From Cedecea neteri NBRC 105707 = ATCC 33855 (lineage in GTDB: Bacteria > Pseudomonadota > Gammaproteobacteria > Enterobacterales > Enterobacteriaceae), in NCBI RefSeq assembly GCF_001571265.1, contig NZ_BCTL01000031.1:1-64000 (forward strand): a stretch of DNA of 64,000 nt, in the 5' to 3' direction. The notes beneath the pieces are model-generated. The model searched no databases. It was not told the origin of the DNA and saw only the letters and a list, made by a program, of their open reading frames with translations. Numbering within the stretch: position 1 is the stretch's first letter; each line of letters starts with the position of its first letter. The position numbers and the translations under genes were made by a program. This document shows, one piece after another, positions 24,809 through 33,741 of the stretch.

Positions 24809-26527
24809 ATGCGGGAGGCGTACCGAAGTCTGTTCACTGCCCTGGGTGCCGTGCTGGCACTGTGGCTCATTCTGGGATTCTGGCCGCTGTCCACGGGCAG
24901 CCGTGTGGCACTCAGCCTGCTGGTTATTCTGGTGTCTGGGGTGATGTTCTGGCGTCAGCGTCAGGCTTCTCAGCTGCGGGCAACCACAGTCCGTGAGTTT
25001 GTGGATGAAAACCTGCCACCGGAGGATTTTCAGGGGGCGGTTACCCTCGTCTGTGGCGACAACGCCCCACTGTTTGTGTCCGGTTCCCGTCACCGGGAAA
25101 CCCGGCAGGGCTGGTATCTGTGGGTGAAAGATGCGGAACAGCTGCCACTGCTGGCACAGCACCTGAGCCTGGTGCGCCCGGCCCTGGTGTCGCAAATCTC
25201 CGTCATGCTGGCGGTGGTACCTGAACAGCACACCTCCGGTGATGATTTTACCCAGTCTCTGCGGGGCTGGCAGCGGGCTGTCGTCCAGTGCCGTGCGGCA
25301 TTTGGCACTCTCCCCCCGCTGTGGACTGTGACCTGGGTATCGCCCCCTGTGTCCTGCACGGAGGTAGAGCCCGTCTGGTTTACCACGGTCAGCCAGCGAA
25401 GCGGTATTCAGGTGTATCAGCCTGGTCAGGGCAATGTGTCACTGATGGAGTGGACCCGGGAGACCGGCTCAGACGGACGTCTTTCGCGTCTGAGTCAGGG
25501 CCTGTGGCTGGACAGTCTGCTTGCCTGGCAGAACAGCGCGGTGACTAGCCTGCTGTCGGTACGCCAGGGCGAACTGCCGGTGATGAAGCCCTGCGTGCAG
25601 GGCTTGTGTATGGTGCCGGTGAGCGGTATCACGGGCAATCTCTGGCAACAGCACATCACTTCCGTGACGGCGCTGCCACCGGATGCCGTTGTTAGCACCG
25701 GGCCACTGCCGCTGCCTGAACTGCTGCTGCCGGCGTTACCACGCCGACGGGGCGTCAGCCGCAGAATGGTGTTCTGGCGCTATGCCGGATTACTGGGCGG
25801 GATTTTCCTGGCACTGGCCATGCTGGCGTCCTGGATGAACAACCAGCGTCTCATTCGTAATGTTGGCGATCACCTTGCGTTGTATCACCAGCTGACAGGT
25901 AAGCCTGTTGCCCCGAAACTGCGTGCGCAGCAGCGCCTCAGAGCCGATGGCGTACTGCTGGACGACTGGGCGCGTCGCGGGGAGCCACTGCGTTATCGCC
26001 TGGGGCTGTATCAGGGGCTGCGCCTGGTTCCACCGGTTGAGGCCGCCGTCAGCGACTGGGCTCCACCGCCTCCACCGGTCATTAAGAAGATTGTCCAGGG
26101 TCCGAAAACCATTCGCCTCGACAGCATGTCGTTGTTCGATTCGGGCAAATCGGCGCTGAAAGCCGGAACCACCAAAATGCTGGTGAATTCGCTGGTCGGC
26201 GTTAAGGCGAAGCCGGGCTGGCTGATTGTCGTGTCCGGCCATACCGATAACACCGGTAACCCGAAGCTTAATCAGACGCTGTCCCTGAAACGTGCCGAAG
26301 CGGTACGCGACTGGATGCGTGACACCGGTGATGTGCCGGAAAGCTGTTTTGCGGTGCAGGGCTATGGCGAAAGCCGTCCGATCGCAACTAACGACACCCC
26401 GGATGGGCGCGCGCTCAACCGCCGTGTCGAAATCAGTCTGGTACCGCAGGCTAATGCCTGCCAGATACCGGGCCACACCCAGGCGTCATCGCAGGATGAT
26501 GGCGCATCACAACACAATGGAGAGTAA
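24809..26527 (+). CDS. T6SS-associated OmpA-family membrane protein
   Basis: The 572-residue protein has two hydrophobic segments at about 10-48 and another at about 325-343, placing the C-terminal third in the periplasm. A Pro-rich hinge (WAPPPPP) precedes an OmpA-like peptidoglycan-binding domain (about 440-545; VVSGHTDNTGNPKLNQ, LKRAEAVRDWM, PDGRALNRRVEISL). It probably anchors the TssJLM complex to the cell wall, as the TagL type does in other systems. Its place right after tssL supports that. The gene ends just before hcp. Confidence 0.85.
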   Translation: MREAYRSLFTALGAVLALWLILGFWPLSTGSRVALSLLVILVSGVMFWRQRQASQLRATTVREFVDENLPPEDFQGAVTLVCGDNAPLFVSGSRHRETRQGWYLWVKDAEQLPLLAQHLSLVRPALVSQISVMLAVVPEQHTSGDDFTQSLRGWQRAVVQCRAAFGTLPPLWTVTWVSPPVSCTEVEPVWFTTVSQRSGIQVYQPGQGNVSLMEWTRETGSDGRLSRLSQGLWLDSLLAWQNSAVTSLLSVRQGELPVMKPCVQGLCMVPVSGITGNLWQQHITSVTALPPDAVVSTGPLPLPELLLPALPRRRGVSRRMVFWRYAGLLGGIFLALAMLASWMNNQRLIRNVGDHLALYHQLTGKPVAPKLRAQQRLRADGVLLDDWARRGEPLRYRLGLYQGLRLVPPVEAAVSDWAPPPPPVIKKIVQGPKTIRLDSMSLFDSGKSALKAGTTKMLVNSLVGVKAKPGWLIVVSGHTDNTGNPKLNQTLSLKRAEAVRDWMRDTGDVPESCFAVQGYGESRPIATNDTPDGRALNRRVEISLVPQANACQIPGHTQASSQDDGASQHNGE

Positions 26528-26531
26528 TTCC

Positions 26532-27023
26532 ATGGCAATTCCTGTTTATCTTTGGCTGAAAGACGACGGCGGCGCGGACATTAAAGGTTCTGTGGACGTT
26601 CAGGATCGTGAAGGCAGCATCGAAGTTGTCGCTCAGGAGCATAAGCTGTACATCCCGACTGACAACAACACCGGCAAGCTGACCGGTACCCGTATCCACA
26701 CCCCGTTCCTGTTCACCAAGGAAATCGACTCGTCCAGCCCGTACCTGTACAAGGCTGTGACCACCGGTCAGACCCTCAAGTCTGCGGAATTCAAGTGGTA
26801 CAAAATCAACGACGCGGGCCAGGAAGTGGAGTACTTCAACACCAAGCTGGAAAACGTGAAAGTGGTGAAAGTGAATCCGGTGATGCACGACGTCAAGGAT
26901 CCTTCTTTCGAGAAGCATAACCACCTCGAGCAGATCGAGCTGCGTTACGAAAAAATCACCTGGACCTACAAAGACGGCAACATCATTCATTCCGATTCCT
27001 GGAACGAACGCGCCACCGCGTAA
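26532..27023 (+). CDS. hcp: T6SS inner-tube protein Hcp (TssD)
   Basis: The 163-residue Hcp has the characteristic MAIPVYLWLKDDGGADIKGS start and the HLEQIELRYEKITWTYKDGN end. Hexameric Hcp rings stack into the expelled tube and can carry small effectors. The ATG at 26532 follows GGAGAGTAATTCC. The longer open frame upstream lies within the OmpA-type gene. A strong terminator follows at once, so hcp transcripts may be more abundant than those of clpV. Confidence 0.97.
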   Translation: MAIPVYLWLKDDGGADIKGSVDVQDREGSIEVVAQEHKLYIPTDNNTGKLTGTRIHTPFLFTKEIDSSSPYLYKAVTTGQTLKSAEFKWYKINDAGQEVEYFNTKLENVKVVKVNPVMHDVKDPSFEKHNHLEQIELRYEKITWTYKDGNIIHSDSWNERATA

Positions 27024-27028
27024 GTCAC

Positions 27029-27058
27029 AAGCGGACAGTCCCCTCTGTCCGCTTTTTT
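27029..27058 (+). terminator. Rho-independent terminator after hcp
   Basis: A perfect 10-bp stem (AAGCGGACAG/CTGTCCGCTT) with a 6-base loop is followed by six T. It should end most transcripts from the tssB-hcp part and separate clpV and later genes, or make their expression depend on read-through. Confidence 0.88.
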
Positions 27059-27060
27059 GT

Positions 27061-27098
27061 CTTTGCTGAACGTCTGCCTGTACGGGCGTTGAGCAAAG
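27061..27098 (+). other. Imperfect hairpin between hcp terminator and clpV
   Basis: CTTTGCTGAACG and GGGCGTTGAGCAAAG can pair into a long imperfect stem in the clpV leader, with no T run after it. It could be an mRNA stability or processing element. No known RNA family was recognised. Confidence 0.35.
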
Positions 27099-27199
27099 AA
27101 ACCCACAAACTGCCAGCCCGGCCGTATGCGCTTTGGTCCCCTGTATGGGAAACAGCGATGGGCGGTAGCGTGTCCAGGAACCGACAAAGAGAGAACTTC

Positions 27200-29845
27200 A
27201 TGGAAAATCCAGCCATCTTGCTGCGACGTCTGAACCCTTACTGTGCCCGTGCGATGGAAGGGGCTGCTTCGCTTTGTCAGACTCGTGCGCACGCGGAAAT
27301 TTTGCCTGAGCACTGGCTGCTGAAACTGCTGGAGCAGGGGGAAGGTGACCTGACGGTGCTGGCGCGCCGCTACGAGTGGGATATGGATGCACTGTGGCAG
27401 GATTTGCTCGGCTGGCTGGATAATCAACCGCGCTCGGTACGCAGTCGTCCGCAGTTATCCGCCGATATCCAGAAACTTATGCAGGAAGCCTGGATGCTGG
27501 CCTCACTTGCCGGAGAGGAAAGTATCCGAAGCCATCACCTGCTGATGGCGCTGATGGAAAACCAGCGACTTGCCCACTGTGATGGTCTGTGGCCACTGCT
27601 GACGCTCGGGATGAGTCAGCTCTCCCGCCTGCGTCCGTTACTGGATGCGCAGTCTGACGAGCGGCCGGATCTGCAGCTGGAAGCCGAACTGAGCCAGGAT
27701 CACGGCAGTGAGGTGGAATTTGTGGGTCGTCCGGTCGGGACAGAGCTGAAAGAGGGTGAGCTCAACCCGGCGCTGCAGAACGCGCTGGATAAATTCACGC
27801 TCGATGTCACCGCCAAAGCCAAAGAGGGCAAGATTGACCCGGTGTTCGGCCGTGACACCGAAATCCGCCAGATGGTCGATATTCTCTCGTGTCGTCGTAA
27901 GAACAACCCGATCCTGGTCGGTGAGCCAGGTGTCGGTAAAACGGCCCTGGTTGAAGGCCTGGCGCTGCGTATTGCCGGGGGCAACGTGCCGGAATCCCTC
28001 AAGCCAGTTAGCCTGCGCACCCTTGACCTCGGCCTGTTGCAGGCGGGCGCAGGTGTGAAAGGCGAGTTCGAACAGCGTCTGAAAAACGTCATTGACGCGG
28101 TGCAGCAGTCACCGACGCCGATCCTGCTGTTTATCGATGAAGCCCACACCATTATCGGAGCCGGTAATCAGGCGGGTGGCGCAGATGCGGCGAACCTGCT
28201 GAAACCGGCCCTGGCGCGCGGCGAACTGCGTACTATCGCGGCGACGACCTGGGGTGAATACAAACAATATTTTGAGCGCGATGCCGCGCTGGAACGCCGC
28301 TTCCAGATGGTAAAAGTCGACGAACCCGACGACGACACCGCCTGCCTGATGCTGCGTGGCCTGAAATCCCGCTATGCCGAACACCACAATGTACACATCA
28401 CCGATGACGCAGTGCGTGCGGCCGTTACGCTGTCCCGTCGTTACCTGACGGGCCGCCAACTGCCGGACAAGGCCGTTGACCTGCTCGACACCGCCGCCGC
28501 ACGTGTACGTATGAGTCTCGACACGGTGCCGGAACAAATTGTGCGTCTGAAAGCGCAACTGAGCGCTCTGGAACTGGAAGAGCAGGCGCTGCTGGAAGAT
28601 ATCGCCGCCGGCAGCAACCGCCATGGTGACCGCCTGGGTGTCATCGAGCAGCAGCGGACTGAACTGGATGCGCGTATTGCGGAGCAGGAGGCACGTTTCA
28701 GCACTGAAAAGGCGCTGGCACAGCAGCTGATGGCCAGCCGCCAGGACATCAGCCAGCAGGCTGAGATTACCGACCTGCAGCAGCTCGAGCAGGCGCAGCA
28801 GGGCGACGTGCTGGTTCAGGTGGATGTGGACACCCGTACAGTCGCCAACGTAATTGCTGACTGGACCGGCGTACCGCTTTCTTCGCTGATGAAAGACGAG
28901 CAGACCGAACTACTGGCCCTGGAAAATGAAATCGGCAGCCGTGTTGTCGGTCAGGATATTTCCCTTGAGGCTATTGCCCAGCGCCTGCGCGCGGCGAAGA
29001 CCGGGCTGACGTCAGAGAACGGTCCGCAGGGCGTGTTCCTGCTGGTCGGCCCGAGCGGTGTCGGGAAAACCGAGACCGCGCTGGCGCTGGCGGACGTGCT
29101 GTACGGTGGTGAGAAGTCACTCATCACCATCAACCTGTCGGAGTACCAGGAGCCGCACACCGTTTCTCAGCTGAAAGGCTCACCGCCGGGTTACGTCGGT
29201 TATGGTCAGGGTGGCATCCTCACCGAAGCGGTGCGCAAGCGTCCGTACAGTGTGGTGCTGCTGGATGAAGTCGAAAAAGCTCACCGCGACGTGATGAACC
29301 TGTTCTATCAGGTATTCGACCGCGGCTTTATGCGCGACGGCGAAGGCCGCGAAATCGACTTCCGTAATACCGTCATTCTGATGACCTCGAACCTCGGCAG
29401 CGACCACCTGATGCAGTTGCTGGATGAACAGCCGGAAGCCACCGAAGGCGACCTGCAGGAACTGCTGCGTCCGATTTTACGCGACCACTTCCAGCCGGCA
29501 CTGCTGGCCCGCTTCCAGACAGTGATTTACCGCCCGCTGGCGGAAGCAGCCATGCGTACCATCGTGGAAATGAAGCTGTCGCAGGTCAGTAAGCGTCTGA
29601 ACCGTCACTACGGCCTGACCACGCACATTGATGAAAGTCTCTTTGATGCGCTGACCGCCGCCTGCCTGCTGCCGGACACCGGTGCGCGCAACGTCGACAG
29701 CCTGCTCAATCAACAAATTCTGCCAGTGCTGAGTCAACAGCTGCTGACCCACATGGCCGCGAAACAAAAACCACACTCCCTGACGCTTGGCTGGAGTGAG
29801 GAAGAGGGGATTGGGCTTGAATTTTCAGACGCGGCTGAACGCTAA
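27200..29845 (+). CDS. clpV: T6SS sheath-recycling AAA+ ATPase ClpV (TssH)
   Basis: The 881-residue class I Clp ATPase has an N domain (about 1-150), a first AAA+ module with GEPGVGKTA (near residue 248) and FIDEAHTIIGAG, a middle coiled coil (about 410-520), and a second module with GPSGVGKTE (near 620) and LLDEVEKAH. ClpV disassembles contracted TssBC sheaths for re-use. The frame is open for 111 bp upstream, but ATG 27200 follows AAAGAGAGAACTTC and gives the standard N-terminus MENPAILLRRLNPYC. Confidence 0.95.
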   Translation: MENPAILLRRLNPYCARAMEGAASLCQTRAHAEILPEHWLLKLLEQGEGDLTVLARRYEWDMDALWQDLLGWLDNQPRSVRSRPQLSADIQKLMQEAWMLASLAGEESIRSHHLLMALMENQRLAHCDGLWPLLTLGMSQLSRLRPLLDAQSDERPDLQLEAELSQDHGSEVEFVGRPVGTELKEGELNPALQNALDKFTLDVTAKAKEGKIDPVFGRDTEIRQMVDILSCRRKNNPILVGEPGVGKTALVEGLALRIAGGNVPESLKPVSLRTLDLGLLQAGAGVKGEFEQRLKNVIDAVQQSPTPILLFIDEAHTIIGAGNQAGGADAANLLKPALARGELRTIAATTWGEYKQYFERDAALERRFQMVKVDEPDDDTACLMLRGLKSRYAEHHNVHITDDAVRAAVTLSRRYLTGRQLPDKAVDLLDTAAARVRMSLDTVPEQIVRLKAQLSALELEEQALLEDIAAGSNRHGDRLGVIEQQRTELDARIAEQEARFSTEKALAQQLMASRQDISQQAEITDLQQLEQAQQGDVLVQVDVDTRTVANVIADWTGVPLSSLMKDEQTELLALENEIGSRVVGQDISLEAIAQRLRAAKTGLTSENGPQGVFLLVGPSGVGKTETALALADVLYGGEKSLITINLSEYQEPHTVSQLKGSPPGYVGYGQGGILTEAVRKRPYSVVLLDEVEKAHRDVMNLFYQVFDRGFMRDGEGREIDFRNTVILMTSNLGSDHLMQLLDEQPEATEGDLQELLRPILRDHFQPALLARFQTVIYRPLAEAAMRTIVEMKLSQVSKRLNRHYGLTTHIDESLFDALTAACLLPDTGARNVDSLLNQQILPVLSQQLLTHMAAKQKPHSLTLGWSEEEGIGLEFSDAAER

Positions 29846-29859
29846 TCCGGAGGCAGGGA

Positions 29860-30429
29860 ATGACCATTCATGATGCTGGGAAGAAAAAGAAGAACGACAA
29901 AAAGCAGGACGATAATTCCGTCAGAAAACAGACCAGCGGGGAAATCGCCTTAGCCAGAACGGTATTCGGTAACAGGATCGATTACGAGAAGGTGAAGATT
30001 CATCATGGTAGCTATCTGCCGTTTAATGCGCAGGATGCGAATACGGCAATGACGCCTAATGGTGAAATCTACTTCATCAATCAGTACCGGGATGATTTTT
30101 CACAATCACTGTATTCGCTTCAGCATATGTTTATTCATGAAATGAGCCATGTCTGGCAGCGTGAAAAAGGGATGAATGTTATTGGACGAGGTCTTGTGAG
30201 CTGGCTTGTCAGTTATCGCTATACGCTTGATGGCCGCCTGCTGAGTGACTATCCGATGGAGCAGCAGGCACAGATTATTGCCGATAATTTTGTTTTACAG
30301 ACATTTGGGTATGAAATCTGGTGGCACCTTGAAAATAAAAAGTACCCCGACATTACGCTTGATGGCGACATTTCTGAGGCTGCAATACGTGAAGGGTATA
30401 AAAATTCTCTAAGAGGTTTTCCATGGTGA
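29860..30429 (+). CDS. HExxH zinc metallopeptidase, likely T6SS effector (Vgr-related protein)
   Basis: The 189-residue protein has a zinc-metallopeptidase core FIHEMSHVWQ (His93, Glu94, His97) and a downstream acidic helix EQQAQIIADN (Glu134) that could supply the third zinc ligand. The N-terminus is strongly basic and lacks a signal peptide, as expected for a cargo delivered by the T6SS. Similar small proteins beside vgrG genes are often annotated 'Vgr related protein' or Rhs-like. It starts 15 bp after clpV and overlaps by 7 bp a lipoprotein gene that looks like its immunity factor. The toxic target (peptidoglycan or protein) is not known. Confidence 0.65.
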   Translation: MTIHDAGKKKKNDKKQDDNSVRKQTSGEIALARTVFGNRIDYEKVKIHHGSYLPFNAQDANTAMTPNGEIYFINQYRDDFSQSLYSLQHMFIHEMSHVWQREKGMNVIGRGLVSWLVSYRYTLDGRLLSDYPMEQQAQIIADNFVLQTFGYEIWWHLENKKYPDITLDGDISEAAIREGYKNSLRGFPW

Positions 30430-30890
30430 GCGTGAACCATTTTCGAAAAGTTATCTTTATCGTTTCATTAGGCATGTCGTCGGTAGCTCTGACTGGCTGC
30501 CCGGGCCCTGGCGACAGAATGAGCCTGGATGAAACTACGCAGGTGAGCAGGAAAGGTAATGATGTTTGCATGAGCATTCATGATGCTCGAGATTATCAGC
30601 CTGCAGACATGGGTATCAATCTCCGGGGTACGCCGCCTAAAGAGAAAGAATTTAGCTTCTCGCCAGATCTCAAGATTGTTGATGGTGCATTGTGCATTCC
30701 ACCGTCTTACTACCATTTCATGGATGGTAATAAATACATTGTTGAATTCGCGCTTCATTCAGAAAATAACAAAGATGAACCCCGGAATTATGTTGTCGGA
30801 ATAGGCATTAATAATACCCAGGTATATAACTTTCCTTTGAGCGACCGCGAAATTTCCAGGCCTTATGGCTCAATTGACGTTTCTGAATAG
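30423..30890 (+). CDS. Putative T6SS immunity periplasmic lipoprotein
   Basis: The 155-residue lipoprotein precursor has a signal peptide with lipobox ALTGC (Cys26). The mature part is a small beta-rich domain with no recognised enzyme motif. It overlaps the metallopeptidase gene and precedes vgrG. Periplasmic lipoproteins in this position are commonly immunity proteins against effectors acting in the periplasm; that is inference from context. The gene is AT-richer than the structural tss genes. Confidence 0.6.
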   Translation: MVSVNHFRKVIFIVSLGMSSVALTGCPGPGDRMSLDETTQVSRKGNDVCMSIHDARDYQPADMGINLRGTPPKEKEFSFSPDLKIVDGALCIPPSYYHFMDGNKYIVEFALHSENNKDEPRNYVVGIGINNTQVYNFPLSDREISRPYGSIDVSE

Positions 30891-30907
30891 TGCCCCGGCA
30901 TAAAGTC

Positions 30908-31117
30908 ATGAAGGTTTTTATTTTTTTAACTTTAGTGGTGGCGGGAGTGCTGTTTCTTCCGGATACGTATTTTTACACATTCGTTAAGCGCTTTATCCCC
31001 ATTAGTGGCGACGGCGAATACGGCCTGAATAATTTTGAAATGACCGTTTTGCTGATGAAAACCCTCACCTGCACCCTAGGGGCTGGAGCCGTAATCACGC
31101 TTTTTCGTACTCGCTGA
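30908..31117 (+). CDS. Small two-helix membrane protein
   Basis: The 69-residue protein has hydrophobic segments at about residues 2-18 and 46-64, and begins MKVFIFLTLVVAG. The ATG at 30908 follows the immunity gene by 17 bp; a GTG at 30890 is a less likely start. Function unknown. Its place between an effector/immunity pair and vgrG suggests an accessory immunity role, unproven. Confidence 0.5.
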   Translation: MKVFIFLTLVVAGVLFLPDTYFYTFVKRFIPISGDGEYGLNNFEMTVLLMKTLTCTLGAGAVITLFRTR

Positions 31118-31194
31118 GTACCCCTGATTAAACCTGTTACTTGCCCGTCGGCAAGAAAGTCATGGACTGCAGGTTATCCCATGGAGTCAAAATC

Positions 31195-33741
31195 ATGAGT
31201 CTGACAGATACGCTTAAGAACACCCTGTCTGCGCTAACGGAAGGCGGGCTGAACCGCTACCGTCTGGATATTCCGTCCTGCACAGCTTCACTGGATGTGG
31301 AAGAGTTTAACGGTAAGGAGTTCATGAGTGAGCTTTACCACTACGACATCATCTTTACCAGCAGCGATCAGAATATCAGTTCAGAGCAACTGTTGACCAA
31401 ACCTGCCACGCTGACCATGGGAACCGGGCCTCTGATGGGGCTGACCGGGCAGAAAGTGGTGCATGGAGTGGTGACGCATTTTAAGCGTATCAGTGGTTCA
31501 CGTGACCAGGCGACGTACCAGATTATTATTGAGCCGTTCCTGTCCCTGCTCCGTAAGCAATTCCGCACCCACCGGTTTTTTGTCAATAAGTCGGTACCGG
31601 AAGTTGTCACCGAAGTATTACAGGAGCATGGCCTGAAAGGCTGGGAGTATGAGTTCATTCTCAAAGCCGATTATCCGAAGCGCGAGCAGATCAACCAGTA
31701 CAAGGAAAGTGACCTCGCGTTCATTGAGCGTTTGCTGGCCGAAGTGGGGATTTTCTACTTCTTCACCCTGCAACCTGACACCCAGACTGAAGTGGTGCAT
31801 TTCGCAGACAAGCAGAGCGCATGGACGTTCGGTAAGTCTCTGCCGCTCAGCAGCCCATCGGGAATGAGTGACAATGCAGCGGAGTCGGTCTGGGGGGTTA
31901 ATGTCCGACAGAACGTGGTTGAGCGCTCTGTTATCGCCAGTGATTACAATCACCGTGAAGCCCAGAATGTCCTGATGTCTGTCCCGGCGGACATGACCCG
32001 CGGCGACAGTGACGGTGTTACCTACGGTGAGGTCTATCACTACCTGCCGCGTCATCTTGAACGTGGCGACAAAATCACACCTTCAGCAGAAACTGGCAAC
32101 TTCTGGGCTCGCCTTGAACACGAGCGTTTTCTGTCAGGACAGACGACTATAAGCGGCTGCGGTAATGATGCCCTGCTTTCCCCGGCCCAGGTGCTGACCA
32201 TCAGTGAACGTGTAGTACCGCCGACACTGCCATCAGAAACGGACAACGGCATTATCGTTACCCGCACGGGCTATATAGCCAGTCGTAAAGATGCCCTGAT
32301 CGTGATGTGGGAGGGGATGCCGTATTACGAGAACCGTTGCTGGCGTCCTGCGGCGAAAAAGCGCCCGGTGGTCAGTGGTACGCTGATGGCGCGTGTGACC
32401 AGCGCCAAGGATAACGACATCTACGCCTGGCAGGATGCATCGGGCATGTACCGGGTGAAGTTTGATGCCGACCGCGACGATAAACGCCAGGGCATGGAAA
32501 GTATGCCGGTGCGCTTTGCCAAACCTTACGGTGGTGACAAGTACGGCTTCCACTTCCCGCTGATACAGGGCACTGAAGTTGCCATTGCCTTCCACGAAGG
32601 CGATCCGGATCGCCCGTATATCGCCCATGCCCTTCACGACTCCCGCCACGTCGACCACGTTACTGAAGCCAACAGCACGCGCAATGTGGTCAGGACTGCG
32701 GGCCTGAACAAGCTTCGGATGGAGGACAAGCGCGGTGAAGAGCACGTTAAAATCAGTACGGAGTATGGCGGCAAGACCCAGCTCAATTTAGGCCACAACG
32801 TGAATGCTTCCCGCGAACTACGCGGTGAAGGAGCTGAGCTGCGTACTGACCGACATGTTTCTATCCGGGGTGGTGCCGGTGTGTTTATCACAGCAGATAA
32901 ACAGCCGTTTGCCGGGGACAAGATGCTTTCCATGCAGGAGGCGATTGCCCAGCTTGAGAATGCACTGAGTATTGCCCGAAGCATGTCAGACGCAGCGGAA
33001 ACCGCGCAGGCGCTACCCGCTGATATTCAGAGTCAGGTGAAGTTGACTGATGCCCTCAAAGATCTGGTGCAGCCAGGAATGGTGTTGAATGCACCTGAAG
33101 GCGTGAGCATCACCAGCCCACAGGCGGTTCGCATGGCGTCGGGTAGTGCCAGCGTTGGGATCATGTCGCAACAGAATACAGACATTAGCGCTCTTAAACG
33201 ATTTACCGTAGCAGCAGGTGAAGCCGTGAGTATGCTGGCCCGTAAGGCCGGGATGAAACTCTTTGCGGCTAAGGGAAAAGTAGAAATCCAGGCTCAGGAC
33301 GATGCGCTTGATGCGATAGCCAAAAAGGATGTGACCGTAACCAGTACGGAAGGTCGGGTTGAAATCACGGCAGCGAAAGATGTCGTACTGAAAAACCTGG
33401 ACGGTTCGTTCATCCAGTTGCAGGGTAAAAATATTATTCTGGGCTGTGGAGGCAATATCTTGTTGAAATGTGCCAATGTTCAGAAAATGGGACCAGCAAC
33501 TGTAAGTTCACCTCCACATGAATTCCCTAAAGGTTATGGAGGTGTTTATGTTCTCAATGATGAGAGTGGGAACGTCATTCCTAAGACTGAATACAAGGTT
33601 ACTACAGCCGAGGGCCAGATATTTTCAGGTATATCGGATGAAAATGGCAAAACAATGCCTATTTACACTTCAATGCCGGGCAAATTAAATATTGAAATAC
33701 TAGGGACCGGTAACTCATCAGCAGGGAGCAATAAATCATGA
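31195..33741 (+). CDS. vgrG: T6SS spike VgrG (TssI) with C-terminal transthyretin-like extension
   Basis: The 848-residue VgrG has gp27-like N-terminal domains (LLAEVGIFYFF; YGEVYHYLPRHLERGD), a gp5/OB region (GMYRVKFDADRDDKRQG; PLIQGTEVAIAFHEGDPDRPYI), and a DUF2345-type beta-prism (about 590-750; KVEIQAQDDALDAIAKKDV). The extension after about residue 770 (YVLNDESGNVIPKTEYKV) looks like a transthyretin-like domain. In enteroaggregative E. coli such an extension on VgrG1 binds the Tle1 phospholipase. Here a Tle1-type gene starts within the vgrG stop (4-bp overlap), so the same pairing is likely. Start 31195 gives the usual MSLTDTLKN. Confidence 0.94.
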   Translation: MSLTDTLKNTLSALTEGGLNRYRLDIPSCTASLDVEEFNGKEFMSELYHYDIIFTSSDQNISSEQLLTKPATLTMGTGPLMGLTGQKVVHGVVTHFKRISGSRDQATYQIIIEPFLSLLRKQFRTHRFFVNKSVPEVVTEVLQEHGLKGWEYEFILKADYPKREQINQYKESDLAFIERLLAEVGIFYFFTLQPDTQTEVVHFADKQSAWTFGKSLPLSSPSGMSDNAAESVWGVNVRQNVVERSVIASDYNHREAQNVLMSVPADMTRGDSDGVTYGEVYHYLPRHLERGDKITPSAETGNFWARLEHERFLSGQTTISGCGNDALLSPAQVLTISERVVPPTLPSETDNGIIVTRTGYIASRKDALIVMWEGMPYYENRCWRPAAKKRPVVSGTLMARVTSAKDNDIYAWQDASGMYRVKFDADRDDKRQGMESMPVRFAKPYGGDKYGFHFPLIQGTEVAIAFHEGDPDRPYIAHALHDSRHVDHVTEANSTRNVVRTAGLNKLRMEDKRGEEHVKISTEYGGKTQLNLGHNVNASRELRGEGAELRTDRHVSIRGGAGVFITADKQPFAGDKMLSMQEAIAQLENALSIARSMSDAAETAQALPADIQSQVKLTDALKDLVQPGMVLNAPEGVSITSPQAVRMASGSASVGIMSQQNTDISALKRFTVAAGEAVSMLARKAGMKLFAAKGKVEIQAQDDALDAIAKKDVTVTSTEGRVEITAAKDVVLKNLDGSFIQLQGKNIILGCGGNILLKCANVQKMGPATVSSPPHEFPKGYGGVYVLNDESGNVIPKTEYKVTTAEGQIFSGISDENGKTMPIYTSMPGKLNIEILGTGNSSAGSNKS

